Notes: a model not told the origin generated them from the sequence alone. A DNA stretch of 64,000 nt from Haloferax marinum (GCF_009674625.1 NZ_WKJQ01000001.1:2728001-2792000), one strand, 5' to 3'. Shown: positions 14,916 to 23,956, counted from the stretch's first letter. Numbers and translations: made by a program.

Positions 14916-15944
14916 ATGGGGGATGAATCGCTGATCGAGCGCGGCTTCGACGAATTACCTGCAGAAGTAGCTATTCTCGATTCGCACGGGGACATCATCT
15001 ACACGAACAGGTCGTGGCGGATGTTCGCGGGAGCGAACGACTACGTCGGAGACCACGACTCGATTGGTGTCAACTATCTTCTGGTGTGTGAGGCCGCCCG
15101 CGACGAGAGTGAGACTGCTGGTGTCGTTGCCGACGGCATCCGAGCACTCCTCGACGGCGAACAGGACCTGTTGACCGTCGAATATCCCTGTCATTCACCG
15201 ACGGTCTACCGATGGTTCTTGATGCACGCTGTTCCCTTCGATACCCCACGGCATGGGCGGTTCGTCATCGTCACGCATCTCGACATCACCGAACGGCGAC
15301 TCGTAGAGTTACAGGTCAACGAGAAGAACCAGCATCTGTTGATGCTGGCGCGAGTTCTCTCGGACGAACTCAAAGAACCACTGTCGGTTGCTCTCGAGAC
15401 GGCAGGTCGACTCGTAGCCAAAGACGGCCCAGATGCGTCGAAGCTCTCGAACGTTCTCGCGCGCATCGACGCCATCATCGACCAGAGCGTCACACTCGCA
15501 GACCAGACGAACACGCTCGAAATGACGTCGGTCGATTTCCGTGAATACGCGAACACAGAGTGGAACGAAGTCGACGGCGGAACAGAGACGACGTTTACCG
15601 TGAAACACGGCGGGATGCTTTCGGCGGATGACCACCTCTTTGGACTGCTACTCGCGTCGCTGTTCACGCACATTCTCGACCGAAGCTCTCTGCCCGGCTC
15701 CCCGTCTGAAGTCATCACTGGAGCGACGCGCGACGGATTCTACGTCGTCGACGACGGACCCCGTCCGTCTGACGAAGAGCGCATCGCGACTGTCGGAGAA
15801 AATCAGATACTCGGCGTCGATTACGACTCTATCGAACTCTCTGTCGTCAGACGAGTGGCCGACCTTCATGGCTGGAAACTCGGCATCTCGGAGTCCGAAC
15901 TCGGGGGCGCACGGTTCGAGATAACTGGCGTCGAGTGGTTGTGA
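14916..15944 (+). CDS. PAS domain protein with degenerate histidine-kinase module
   Basis: A 342-residue cytoplasmic protein. The PAS domain is about residues 5-128 (VAILDSHGDIIYTNRSW to FVIVTHLDITERR). A dimerisation helix pair follows, but LSDELKEPL has Asp150 where haloarchaeal kinases have the phosphoacceptor His (typically RHDLRNPL). The ATPase region is also weak: an N-box Asn is not visible, the G1 box reads VVDDGPRPSDEER, and the G2-like LGGARFEITG is retained at the end. It is probably a sensor pseudokinase rather than an active kinase. No response regulator is adjacent. Confidence 0.75.
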   Translation: MGDESLIERGFDELPAEVAILDSHGDIIYTNRSWRMFAGANDYVGDHDSIGVNYLLVCEAARDESETAGVVADGIRALLDGEQDLLTVEYPCHSPTVYRWFLMHAVPFDTPRHGRFVIVTHLDITERRLVELQVNEKNQHLLMLARVLSDELKEPLSVALETAGRLVAKDGPDASKLSNVLARIDAIIDQSVTLADQTNTLEMTSVDFREYANTEWNEVDGGTETTFTVKHGGMLSADDHLFGLLLASLFTHILDRSSLPGSPSEVITGATRDGFYVVDDGPRPSDEERIATVGENQILGVDYDSIELSVVRRVADLHGWKLGISESELGGARFEITGVEWL

Positions 15945-15949
15945 GCGCG

Positions 15950-16858
15950 TTACGAGAGGTCTGCTTCCATCACGAACGTCGGTTGTTCTGCAACGTCGCT
16001 TCGGGCGACTGACACGTCCGAAATCCACTCGACACCCTCTGGAACGAGCACCCGCGTTCGGTCTGCATCGACCGACGCGGCGTCGCGTCGAATCACGTCC
16101 ACGAGCGCACGACAGGCGTCCGTGTCCTCCCACGCGGCGACGGCGTACTCGGCCCACGTCACTTCGCCTTCGTCCTCGACTTCGCGCGAGTAGGTTCGGT
16201 TTCGGTAGGTAAAACCACTCACTCGGTCGTCGCTCACGACGAATAGCCGGTCGTCGGCCGCCGAGTCGTGGAGTTTCGAGCGGGTCAGTTCGGAGACTGC
16301 CCACGACTCTGTCGGGTCTAACGCGAGTCCAGAGAGTGCAGTTCGCATCTCGCTTTCGGTCCAGAGCGCCCACGCTGCGTCCGCGTCGTCTGTGACCGCA
16401 AGCGCAGGGTCGGCATCGGCGTCGGGGGTGGGTGTCGCCCAGCGGAACTCCATCCCTGGGTCGAACCCGACGTGTCTGGAGTTGGCGAGACTCGGAACGT
16501 TCCACGAGAAAATCATGTTCCGGACTCGCCGCGCACCCTGTTCTCGCGCCCAGTCGAAGAGTGCGTGCGTCAGGTGGGTTGCGATACCCTGTTCACGGTA
16601 CTCTGGTGCGACGCGCATCCCCTGTGCCCACGCTTCGTAGTCGGAGAGCATGACCATCTGTGCGATGGCCGCGACGTCGTCAGAGGGCGTCTCGTCGCCC
16701 ATGTCGACGAGCAGGGTCGCCTGTGGGTACTCGCCGGGTTCTATCCACTGATGATAGATGTCGGGGATGTAGTCCGACCCGCCACGGTCGGCCCACGTGT
16801 CCCGAGTGAATGCTTCGACTGCGTCGTAGTCGTCGGGACGTGCGGGTCGAACTTCCAT
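15950..16858 (-). CDS. GNAT-family N-acetyltransferase with C-terminal extension
   Basis: A 302-residue protein. The N-terminal 150 residues are a GNAT domain with the acetyl-CoA loop MRVAPEYREQGIATHL and the following ARRVRNMIFSWN strand. Residues 160-300 look like a second, weaker acyltransferase-like or accessory half (EDTDACRALVDVIRRDAASV). The substrate is unknown. It ends five bases from the convergent PAS gene and is only four bases downstream of gatD on the same strand, so it may be part of the gatD transcript. Confidence 0.8.
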   Translation of the reverse strand: MEVRPARPDDYDAVEAFTRDTWADRGGSDYIPDIYHQWIEPGEYPQATLLVDMGDETPSDDVAAIAQMVMLSDYEAWAQGMRVAPEYREQGIATHLTHALFDWAREQGARRVRNMIFSWNVPSLANSRHVGFDPGMEFRWATPTPDADADPALAVTDDADAAWALWTESEMRTALSGLALDPTESWAVSELTRSKLHDSAADDRLFVVSDDRVSGFTYRNRTYSREVEDEGEVTWAEYAVAAWEDTDACRALVDVIRRDAASVDADRTRVLVPEGVEWISDVSVARSDVAEQPTFVMEADLS

Positions 16859-16862
16859 CGGC

Positions 16863-18110
16863 TTACTCCCAGGGAACCGAGCGCTCGGTCAGTTCGCCCT
16901 CGAGGTTTCGGCCCATCGCTCCTGCGGGGTCCGAGTGGTTCGCGAGTGCCCACATGAGCTTCACCTTGGCGGTTCCGGGGAGGGTGTCTCCGGCTTCGAC
17001 GACGCCTGCGTCGAGCAGGTCACGACCGGTGTCGTAGACACGGTCACAGACACGGCCTTCGAGACACTGCGACGTCATCACGACGACGGTTCCGTCGTCG
17101 ACGAGTTCCTCGATACGTGGGATGAGGTCGGTGTGGATGTGGCCGAGGCCCGTTCCCTCGATGACGAGGCCTGCCTTGCCGTCGAGGTAGTCGAGTGCTG
17201 CGGGGTCCATCCCGGGCGTGAACTTCACGAGTTCGACGCCGGATTCGAGGTCAGCGTTGAGTGCGAGTTCTTGCTCGCCACGTGTGGTGTAGTCGCGGCG
17301 GAACGTGACTTCCTCGGCCTCGTAATCGACTTCGCCGAGCGGTTTCGCACCAATCGTCTGGAAGGCGTCGCGCCGCGAGGTGTGGTTCTTGCGGACGCGC
17401 GTGCCTTCGTGGAGGGCACAGACGTCGTCGGACTCCGACCCGTGCATGCAAATCATGACCTCTGCGGCGTCGGCTTTGGCGGCCTCGACGGCGCAGACGG
17501 CGTTCATCACGTTGTCCGACGAGGGGCGGTCCGCAGAGCGCTGACTGCCCGTGAAGACGATTGGGACGGGCGTATCGAGCATGAACGACATCGCCGACGC
17601 CGAATACTGCATGGTGTCGGTTCCGTGCATGACGACGACGCCGTCGGCACCTGCTTCGATTTCCTCGGCGATGGCTTCGGCGAGGTCGACCCACACGTCG
17701 GTCGTCATGTTCTCCGAGAGGATGTTGGCGACGACGCGGCCACGGTAGTTCGCCCGGCCCGCGAGGTCGGGGACGGCCCGGAGCACGTCTTCGGCGTCGA
17801 ACTGCGCCGTCACCGCGCCGGTGCGGTAGTCCACCGTCGAGGCGATGGTCCCACCGGTCGAGATGAGCGAGATGGTCGGCAGGTCCTCGTCGAACTCGAT
17901 TTCGGAGGTTCCGTCGCTGTCGGTCTGTACCTCTTCGATGTCGTAGACGTCGCTTTCGAGCACTTCGACGTCTGCATCTGCGCGGTCGATGCCGACGTTG
18001 TAGCCACCCTCGAGTTTGAGGACGAGATACTCGTCGGTCGAAGAGGGCATCAAGACACCTTCGTTCGTAACATCCGCGCGTGTGACGCGGACGCGGTCCC
18101 CTGCGTTCAT
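16863..18110 (-). CDS. gatD: Glutamyl-tRNA(Gln) amidotransferase subunit D
   Basis: A 415-residue asparaginase-like subunit of the archaeal GatDE complex, which releases ammonia from glutamine to convert Glu-tRNA(Gln) to Gln-tRNA(Gln). Residues 1-75 form the GatD-specific N-terminal barrel (MNAGDRVRVTRADVTNEGVL). The asparaginase active-site motifs are STGGTIAS (84-91) and MHGTDTM (161-167). ATG 18110 is chosen over an in-frame upstream extension because it opens the barrel domain exactly. gatE is not in the window. Three hairpin-forming palindromes lie 80-190 bases upstream. Confidence 0.92.
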   Translation of the reverse strand: MNAGDRVRVTRADVTNEGVLMPSSTDEYLVLKLEGGYNVGIDRADADVEVLESDVYDIEEVQTDSDGTSEIEFDEDLPTISLISTGGTIASTVDYRTGAVTAQFDAEDVLRAVPDLAGRANYRGRVVANILSENMTTDVWVDLAEAIAEEIEAGADGVVVMHGTDTMQYSASAMSFMLDTPVPIVFTGSQRSADRPSSDNVMNAVCAVEAAKADAAEVMICMHGSESDDVCALHEGTRVRKNHTSRRDAFQTIGAKPLGEVDYEAEEVTFRRDYTTRGEQELALNADLESGVELVKFTPGMDPAALDYLDGKAGLVIEGTGLGHIHTDLIPRIEELVDDGTVVVMTSQCLEGRVCDRVYDTGRDLLDAGVVEAGDTLPGTAKVKLMWALANHSDPAGAMGRNLEGELTERSVPWE

Positions 18111-18190
18111 ATCGCGGGATAGCGCGGGGGCAGACTTCAATCCCACCCTTCCACCTTTTTCTTCGTCGGGGTCGCGGAGCGACCCACTCT

Positions 18191-18302
18191 TCACGGGCGA
18201 CCCGCGGGTCGCCCGTGAGGAAGCGAGACGGTGGTGCCGTCTCGCCCTCCTCGAAAAATCTGGACCAAAAAGGCCGAACGGCTCGCTACGCTCGCCGTTC
18301 GG
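18191..18302. repeat. Cluster of three hairpin-forming palindromes
   Basis: In the 410-base gap between gatD and the next gene, three inverted repeats occur in a row: a perfect 28-bp palindrome at 18191-18218 centred on CGCG; a 9-bp stem at 18223-18231/18237-18245 with loop TGGTG; and a 9-bp stem CCGAACGGC/GCCGTTCGG at 18274-18282/18294-18302 around an 11-base loop. No frame in them looks coding. They resemble REP-like or attenuator structures. The rest of the gap (18303-18520) shows nothing I can identify. Confidence 0.75.
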
Positions 18303-18520
18303 TACAACTCAGGCAGTTTCTACAGCATGGCTCTGGTGAAGTATTCAGAATGTGACAGAAATCGCGTGGCACATACAGAGAGTGTATGCAGCAACGAGCG
18401 ACTAGACGTCAGAATCCCTCATCTGTACGAACTCTGTTTGCTTGCTCGAACCTCCGGGGTCTATGCGAGGTTGTTTACATGATACAGTGAGAGCGCACCC
18501 AAACAGTTTGCACTCACCGC

Positions 18521-18949
18521 CTACGTCTGTGTTTGGCGGATGAACTCGTCGAGTTTTGCTTCGATGAGGGTCGCAACCCGTTCGCTATATCGCCAGAGCG
18601 CTGCATTGAGTCGCTCTTCGGTCTCGTCGTCAAGTTCGTCCCGCCCGCGAAGGACAGAGTCCTTGGTGATCTGTGGGTGATACACACAGACCACACCAAG
18701 GGAGGTATCCGAACTCGATGTCCCAGCCGTATGGATTCCATACTGGTCAGTACCCCAGACACCATCGCCGCCCTCTCGCTCCAGCTCGGAGTCGAGCGCG
18801 TCGAGCAGTCGGAGTTCCGCTTCGGTGAGGATTGGTCGGTCGCCTTCGAACAGTTCAGCGTATGCCTCCCTCCGGGCATTTCTCGTCCATTGGTCTAACT
18901 GAGACCGCGCACGTAGTACGAGCTGGCGCTCGTCAGGGAACTCTGCCAT
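18521..18949 (-). CDS. Conserved haloarchaeal hypothetical protein
   Basis: A 142-residue soluble protein beginning MAEFPDERQLVLRARSQLDQW. It is mostly helical and charged, with a central segment around TDQYGIHTAGTSSSDTSLGV and a C-terminal helix RYSERVATLIEAKLDEFIRQ. ATG 18949 is preferred over 18988. Such proteins recur in haloarchaea but I cannot name a function. Base composition is somewhat lower in GC than the flanking core genes. Confidence 0.6.
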   Translation of the reverse strand: MAEFPDERQLVLRARSQLDQWTRNARREAYAELFEGDRPILTEAELRLLDALDSELEREGGDGVWGTDQYGIHTAGTSSSDTSLGVVCVYHPQITKDSVLRGRDELDDETEERLNAALWRYSERVATLIEAKLDEFIRQTQT

Positions 18950-19212
18950 AGCTATAAGGAGGACAGCCAAGTCAATCAACGTTCGCACGGTAGCTCAGGC
19001 CGACCGGTGTGCTGACGATGATACTGCGATAGGTACGTCTTCGGCCGTTTGGTCGCTATCGACATGACCAGTGCATTTCACCCGTAACACGGGCCTTGGT
19101 TGGGATGACGGGAGAATGGCTCCTCAGTAGACGTGCTGAACGCTCCTGTTTACGACCCACTCTAGTGAAGATGGCCCTCCACGTTATGCACGTAGCCGTT
19201 CAATGTTATGTC

Positions 19213-19395
19213 ATGGCAACTATTGTCTACCAAGGTGTGAATGACACTGTCTCGGAAGAGATCGGTGACGAGCAACTGAACTACCGAGAGGACCACTGGC
19301 AAATTCATCACGGCGACGACGAGTACACGTACATCCCGAGAGAGCGTGTCTATACGGTACAGATGAATGACCCACACTTCATAATGGATGAGTAA
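19213..19395 (+). CDS. Small haloarchaeal protein with IPRERVY motif
   Basis: A 60-residue protein. The C-terminal part, EYTYIPRERVYTVQ, matches the short beta-rich proteins widely seen in haloarchaea in which a polypeptide hairpin ends in an IPRERV motif. Start ATG 19213 gives MATIVYQGVNDTV; an in-frame ATG at 19186 is possible. It stands alone between convergent and divergent neighbours. Function unknown. Confidence 0.55.
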   Translation: MATIVYQGVNDTVSEEIGDEQLNYREDHWQIHHGDDEYTYIPRERVYTVQMNDPHFIMDE

Positions 19396-19454
19396 ACACG
19401 CGGTGAAGAGAACGTTCTGGAGCCTTATTTCACAGGTGGGTCAGGACATCCGTG

Positions 19455-21326
19455 TCAAGCGCGGATACCCCAGAAGAACGCAATCCCGAGGACAGTGACC
19501 ACTGACAACAACAACTGCAACGGCGCACCGACCCGTATGAAGTCCGAGAACTTGTAGCCGCCGGGCCCGTACACGAAGAGATTTGTCTGGTATCCCACCG
19601 GAGTCATGAACGCCGTCGAGGCGGCGAACGTTACGGCGAGGACGAACGCGAATGCATTCGCACCAATCGACTGGGCGGCGCTGGCGGCCACCGGGATCAT
19701 CAACACGACGCTCGCGTTGTTGCTGATGACGCTCGTCAGCAGACCGGTTGCGACGTAGAACACCCAGAGGACACCGATGGCTGGCAAGAACACCGCGGTT
19801 GAAGCTACAACATTGCCCAGCAACGCTGCCGCTCCTGTCTGTTGGAGCGCAATCCCGAGGGGAATGACGCCGGCGAGCAAGAAGATCACGTTCCACTCGA
19901 CGGACGAGTAGAGCTCAGTCGGTTTCAGGACGCCGGTGAAGACCATCGCCACGACCCCTGCTAACGCGGAGACGACAATCGGCAGGATGTTCAGTGCCGG
20001 GAGTGCGACGACGCCGGCGATGATTCCGACCGCGAAGGGAATCTTGTCGCTCCGATAGGTCACCTCGTCGAACTCGTGGGCGACAATGAAGTCCTGGTTC
20101 TCGACGAGGCGGGTGAGGCTATCGGGCGGTGCCTGTACGAGGAGCGTGTCACCGACTCTGATACGGATGTCCTCAAACCGATCTCGGATGACGTCACCAC
20201 GGGTTCGAAAGGCCAGAACGTTCGCATCGTAGCGCTGTCGGAAGGTCGAACTCGCCAGGGTTTCGCCGACGAGGAACGACCTCGTCGGAATGACGACCTC
20301 GACGAGGACCGGTTCTTCCTCACCGGGATGCAGGTCATCTTCAGTCCGAGGACCGCCCGACAGTGTGAGACCTTCTGTGTCCATGATGTGTTCGAGCGTC
20401 TCTCGGTTCGTCCTGAGTCGGAGTGTGTCATTCTCGCGGATCTCCTTGCGAGCGAGCGGTTCCGAAAAGCGCTCGCCGTATCGGATGAGCTGTAACACGT
20501 CGATGTCGAGGTCGTCGTCCCCCAGCGCCTCCTCGACCGTCTTTCCGATCAACGACGAGTTCGCCGGCACGACGACGTCCGCGAGGTATTCCTGAAGGGC
20601 GTACTCCTCGACGAGGTCCTCGTCGGCGGGAATCCGTTCGGGGAGCAGTCGAACGCCGACTGTCATCAGATAGAGCGACCCAACCACGAACACGATGAGA
20701 CCGAGTTTGGTGAACTCGAACATGCCGAACGCGTGGAGACCGAGTTCGGGCGACTCCGCGCCGAGTTGGGCCGCGATATCGCTTGCGAGGATGTTCGTCG
20801 ACGTTCCGATGAGCGTCAACGTGCCGCCGAGCATCGAGGCGAACGACAACGGCATCAGCAATTTCGAAGGTGAGGTCTTCCCGTTATGTGCGAGGTCGTT
20901 AATCACCGGGACAAGAATAGCGACGACCGGCGTGTTATTGATGAGTCCCGAGATGGGGCCGGTGATGCCAATCGTCGCCGCGAGTTGCTTGCGTCGGTTG
21001 GCCCCCGCGAACGCGGCCATCTTCCGACCGAGTAGCTGGACGATGCCGGTTCGGTTGATTCCGGTACTCAGGATGAGCATCGCCAAGACGGTTATCGTGG
21101 CCGGATTCGCAAATCCCGAGATTCCCTCCCGAGCCGATATCTGCGTCCACGGCTGGAGTACAATCAGTAGCACCATCACCAGAATCGCGGTGACGTCGAT
21201 GGGAAACCACTCGGTAGCGAACAACACGAGTGCGAGGAGGATAATTGCAAACACGACGAGCATCTCTGCCGTTACGGGTGGGGAGCCGAGGACCTGGACT
21301 GTCAACGAAACGATAGAGAAGACCAC
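19455..21326 (-). CDS. SLC13-family (DASS) permease with two RCK-C domains
   Basis: A 623-residue transporter. An N-terminal half of about six helices (to about residue 215) and a C-terminal half from about 445 enclose two TrkA-C/RCK-C-like domains at about 225-310 and 340-420 (DTLRLRTNRETLEHI, VGDTLLVQAPPDSLTRLV). The paired SLC13 signatures appear as GLINNTPVVAILVPV and ISNNASVVLMIPVA. Homologues move dicarboxylates, sulfate or phosphate with sodium; RCK-C domains imply ligand control. GTG 21326 gives an N-terminus VLGSPPVTAEMLVVF similar to homologues I recall; ATG 21263 is the alternative. Confidence 0.85.
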   Translation of the reverse strand: MVFSIVSLTVQVLGSPPVTAEMLVVFAIILLALVLFATEWFPIDVTAILVMVLLIVLQPWTQISAREGISGFANPATITVLAMLILSTGINRTGIVQLLGRKMAAFAGANRRKQLAATIGITGPISGLINNTPVVAILVPVINDLAHNGKTSPSKLLMPLSFASMLGGTLTLIGTSTNILASDIAAQLGAESPELGLHAFGMFEFTKLGLIVFVVGSLYLMTVGVRLLPERIPADEDLVEEYALQEYLADVVVPANSSLIGKTVEEALGDDDLDIDVLQLIRYGERFSEPLARKEIRENDTLRLRTNRETLEHIMDTEGLTLSGGPRTEDDLHPGEEEPVLVEVVIPTRSFLVGETLASSTFRQRYDANVLAFRTRGDVIRDRFEDIRIRVGDTLLVQAPPDSLTRLVENQDFIVAHEFDEVTYRSDKIPFAVGIIAGVVALPALNILPIVVSALAGVVAMVFTGVLKPTELYSSVEWNVIFLLAGVIPLGIALQQTGAAALLGNVVASTAVFLPAIGVLWVFYVATGLLTSVISNNASVVLMIPVAASAAQSIGANAFAFVLAVTFAASTAFMTPVGYQTNLFVYGPGGYKFSDFIRVGAPLQLLLSVVTVLGIAFFWGIRA

Positions 21327-21669
21327 ACCAAATAGAGACGCTGACGCGGGAAAAGGACTGGTATGTCTACCAGCAGGTTATTAGGGAGACAGGTCGCGAA
21401 ACGGGTGACCTCCGGGTGGAGAAATCCAACAGAAGCGTTGTGCGCGCCGAAGTTCGTTATTCTCTGGCCGCTTCTTTTGGACTCGGTTCTTCTCCGTGAA
21501 AGCTGTACGCCGCCAGGTCTGTTGTCGTGAAACACCGATGGCGTCTCCGTTATCGAGAACCGGGTTTTGAGATGACCGTTCACAAGAGCAGTAGCCGTCG
21601 CAGTGCACCGGTCGAATCGAACTTGGCCGGTGGACAAGCATCTGGTGACTTACAGAGAGAGTTCACCCA
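21327..21669. other. Intergenic gap without recognisable gene
   Basis: These 343 bases lie between the SLC13 gene start and the GNAT stop. I see no frame with coding character. A 6-bp inverted repeat CTGGTA-TGTC-TACCAG at 21358-21373, about 32-47 bases upstream of the transporter start, could be a regulatory site. Base composition falls toward the lower-GC patch that begins here. Confidence 0.5.
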
Positions 21670-22080
21670 TCAGAGTTCTTTCTCGATAACGTACCCCCAT
21701 CTCTCGTAATTTTGGTTTTGATAGTATTGATGAACTCTCTCTTTTTCTCGTGGCGACGCGAGTATGACGTATTCACACTCTCTTTCGTCAGCCCACTGTT
21801 CTATGAACTCAACAAGTAACGTGCCATATCCTTCTGATCTATGAGACTCATCTACAACGAGGTCATAGAGCCACGCATGACGCGAATGGTGGAGGAGATG
21901 GGTAACAAGGACTCCCGCTACGCCGACTAGCTCACCGTCAACAAACCCGCCAAACAAGCTGTATTCATCATCACCAATCCACTCTAGCACGTCATCAGGC
22001 TCGGTGTCACTCCATAATTGACGGAGAATTGGAACTGCCTCGCGTCGTCTGGTTTCAGTTGTTAACTCTCGAATCTCCAT
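21670..22080 (-). CDS. GNAT-family N-acetyltransferase
   Basis: A 136-residue single GNAT domain: MEIRELTTETRRREAVPILRQLW at the start, the core strand GFVDGELVGVAGVLVTHLL, and the acetyl-CoA loop VVDESHRSEGYGTLLVEFIEQW near 85-105. It ends NQNYERWGYVIEKEL, as in small GNATs. ATG 22080 is chosen. GC content and codon choice (TTG, AGA, ATA codons) are unlike nearby core genes, suggesting recent acquisition. It is divergent from a Tat lipoprotein gene. Confidence 0.8.
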   Translation of the reverse strand: MEIRELTTETRRREAVPILRQLWSDTEPDDVLEWIGDDEYSLFGGFVDGELVGVAGVLVTHLLHHSRHAWLYDLVVDESHRSEGYGTLLVEFIEQWADERECEYVILASPREKERVHQYYQNQNYERWGYVIEKEL

Positions 22081-22133
22081 CCTTTCTGTAACGAGAGGAC
22101 AGATAAGTAATCTCTTTGTGGTGACAAGACTGT

Positions 22134-22163
22134 CCGACTCGCGCCCTGTATTCAGTACGACCA
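22134..22163 (+). repeat. Dispersed ~30-bp repeat, copy A
   Basis: CCGACTCGCGCCC, two variable bases, TATTCAG, then ACGnCC. About 26 of 30 positions match copy C (39251-39280), and the core matches copy B (23361-23395). It lies in the divergent gap before the lipoprotein gene. Confidence 0.7.
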
Positions 22164-22311
22164 CTGAAAAATTACAATCGCTGTCGGGAGTGGCGTACAA
22201 CAGACAGAGGGTCTATTCGTCAGAGCGCTACCTATACCGGAGGCAGGATTTCAGTAAGGTGTTAGCTACCACAAGACACTTTTGCAGGTGGCGTCCGGTT
22301 CCAAACTGCTT

Positions 22312-23265
22312 ATGCCACTCTCTCGCCGGGAGATTCTGAGAGCTGGAGGGGTGTCAACACTGGCTGGACTTGCAGGGTGTCTGAATTTCGGAGGTTGCGC
22401 CGAAACGGCCATCTTTGAGATGGTTCAGGCCTCTGATTCGGAGGTCACACAGCGACTCTCCACGCCGGCCATTCGGATTGGGCCACTCGGACGGCGACTC
22501 GTTCAGTCCGCCATCGATGCCGACATGACGACCTATACCGCGTGTGAGCAACTGCTCCAGAACGGCGTCTACGTCCTCAATGAAGACTACTACCAGGTGA
22601 CGACGACGGTACGGGAGACGAAACAGGGAACCAGGTATGATGTCGAATATAACTTCTCCTCTTCGGAGACGACAGAGACCCCATCGGCTGCCGAAGTGAT
22701 TACCTTTGATGACCTACCCACCGTTGATCAGCAAGCATTACTGCATGGTTTTCTCAACTATACTCTTGGGAAAAGGGGTGCGACAAAGGATACACAGTTA
22801 GGACAAATCGGTGGGAGCAGTTCAATCTGTTATCATACTGATGCTGCGCGGGAGGCCTCCGTTCTGGTTCCGACTGCCCAATACACCTACATCAAGTACG
22901 GGGAATCAATTATTCAGTTAGCTGTTAACGAATCATTCCAGGCGACGAGCAAGACCTTCCAGCTAGAGGCACGGAGGATTGCCTCCTCGCCTGCGATGTT
23001 TACCCAATACGCGTATCAAGAACTCTTGGGTGAGACAGTAAATCTCGATCAAAAATCACTCACGCAAGAACAGCAGAATATCCTCAGTAAGTCAGTCGTG
23101 GAGGGAGATAATTGGGAGTCTCAAGGGTATGAGACGTGTTCCGAGGACGCATCACCGGCCTTTGAGAACCTCATGCAGATGATCTTCGCTACCGGGGCAT
23201 ACCAGGGTCAACCGGTCCTGTGGGAAAACGAGCAGTATCTCGCTAACCGGTATTCTCAAGTCTGA
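22312..23265 (+). CDS. Tat-exported lipoprotein of unknown function
   Basis: A 317-residue protein. The N-terminus has a twin-arginine signal (SRREILRAGG) and a lipobox ending at Cys23 (LAGLAGC), so it is exported folded and lipid-anchored outside the cell. The mature part has no domain I recognise; features include YDVEYNFSSSETTE and a cluster of Gln/Tyr-rich helices. The start at 22312 places the signal correctly; 22282 would add ten residues. GC is clearly lower than in flanking genes, and dispersed repeat copies A and B lie on either side, suggesting an acquired cargo gene. Confidence 0.75.
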   Translation: MPLSRREILRAGGVSTLAGLAGCLNFGGCAETAIFEMVQASDSEVTQRLSTPAIRIGPLGRRLVQSAIDADMTTYTACEQLLQNGVYVLNEDYYQVTTTVRETKQGTRYDVEYNFSSSETTETPSAAEVITFDDLPTVDQQALLHGFLNYTLGKRGATKDTQLGQIGGSSSICYHTDAAREASVLVPTAQYTYIKYGESIIQLAVNESFQATSKTFQLEARRIASSPAMFTQYAYQELLGETVNLDQKSLTQEQQNILSKSVVEGDNWESQGYETCSEDASPAFENLMQMIFATGAYQGQPVLWENEQYLANRYSQV

Positions 23266-23360
23266 CATCGACTCAGACAAGGTAAGAATCCGGTTGACTA
23301 TTACCAATTCGCGTCTGTCTCAAACGATTCCTAACTGATGGGTCGCGCTGAGTTCCTGCG

Positions 23361-23398
23361 AGATACGCGCGCTGTATTCAGCACGGCCTCGACAAACT
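23361..23398 (+). repeat. Dispersed ~30-bp repeat, copy B
   Basis: The core TATTCAGCACGGCCTCGACA followed by AACT is nearly identical to copy C at 39265-39289. It lies 96 bases after the lipoprotein stop in the same orientation as copies A and C. Confidence 0.7.
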
Positions 23399-23473
23399 AT
23401 CACTATCCAAGAATATCAACAGCGGCCACGACACGACACAAGAGCCATCAGTCTTCCCACCCACATCTCACCC

Positions 23474-23956
23474 ATGCAACGGTCGGACCAGAAAGAGTCT
23501 GAGCGGTCCGTCGACGACATCCTCGCCGGACTCAATCTCGACGACGACGAACCCACGCCGCAGAAACAGTCGAAACGCGGTGGCGGTCGTCTCAGTGGCG
23601 TGTTTTCGGCCCGCGCGTTCCTCATCGCGCTCGTCCTCTCCATCGGTGGCCTGCTCGTCGGCGGGGCGATTCCCATCGTCGGCTTCATCGGCCGGTTCGC
23701 CGGTATCGCCGCCGCCGGGTTCCTCATGGGACTCGTCGGGTCGAAGCGGCGGTACGTCGAAGTCGGTCTCGCCGGAGCAATCGCTTCGGGGTTCGCGTTC
23801 GTCCTCTCGACGCTGTTTTCGATATTTGCAATCCCGCTGCTCGCTGAGTACGGACTGGCAATCGCCGGTGTCGGTGTCGTGAGTGGTGTCCTCGCGGGAC
23901 TGGTCGGCCACTACTTCGGCCGAGATTTGAAAGACGGCCTGACGCGAGACCTGTAA
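23474..23956 (+). CDS. Haloarchaeal membrane protein, unknown
   Basis: A 160-residue protein with a charged cytoplasmic N-terminus (about 40 residues, DDILAGLNLDDDEPTPQKQ) and four glycine-rich membrane segments (FLIALVLSIGGLLVGG, FAGIAAAGFLMGLVG, AIASGFAFVLSTLFS, VVSGVLAGLVGHYFG). The layout recalls DUF5518/DUF456-like proteins but the assignment is not firm. GC returns here to the normal high level. It is convergent with the HTH regulator gene. Confidence 0.65.
   Translation: MQRSDQKESERSVDDILAGLNLDDDEPTPQKQSKRGGGRLSGVFSARAFLIALVLSIGGLLVGGAIPIVGFIGRFAGIAAAGFLMGLVGSKRRYVEVGLAGAIASGFAFVLSTLFSIFAIPLLAEYGLAIAGVGVVSGVLAGLVGHYFGRDLKDGLTRDL

Noticed and set aside
15950-16858. A fused two-enzyme protein
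   Set aside because: The second half looks like a weak acyltransferase-like extension and has no independent catalytic motif.
16935-18122. A 395-codon plus-strand frame antisense to gatD
   Set aside because: Composition is that of a codon-position shadow (Val/Asp/Glu/Arg-rich), and gatD on the other strand has all family motifs.
18303-18520. A gene in the gatD-upstream gap
   Set aside because: No frame has coding composition and no start has a plausible promoter.
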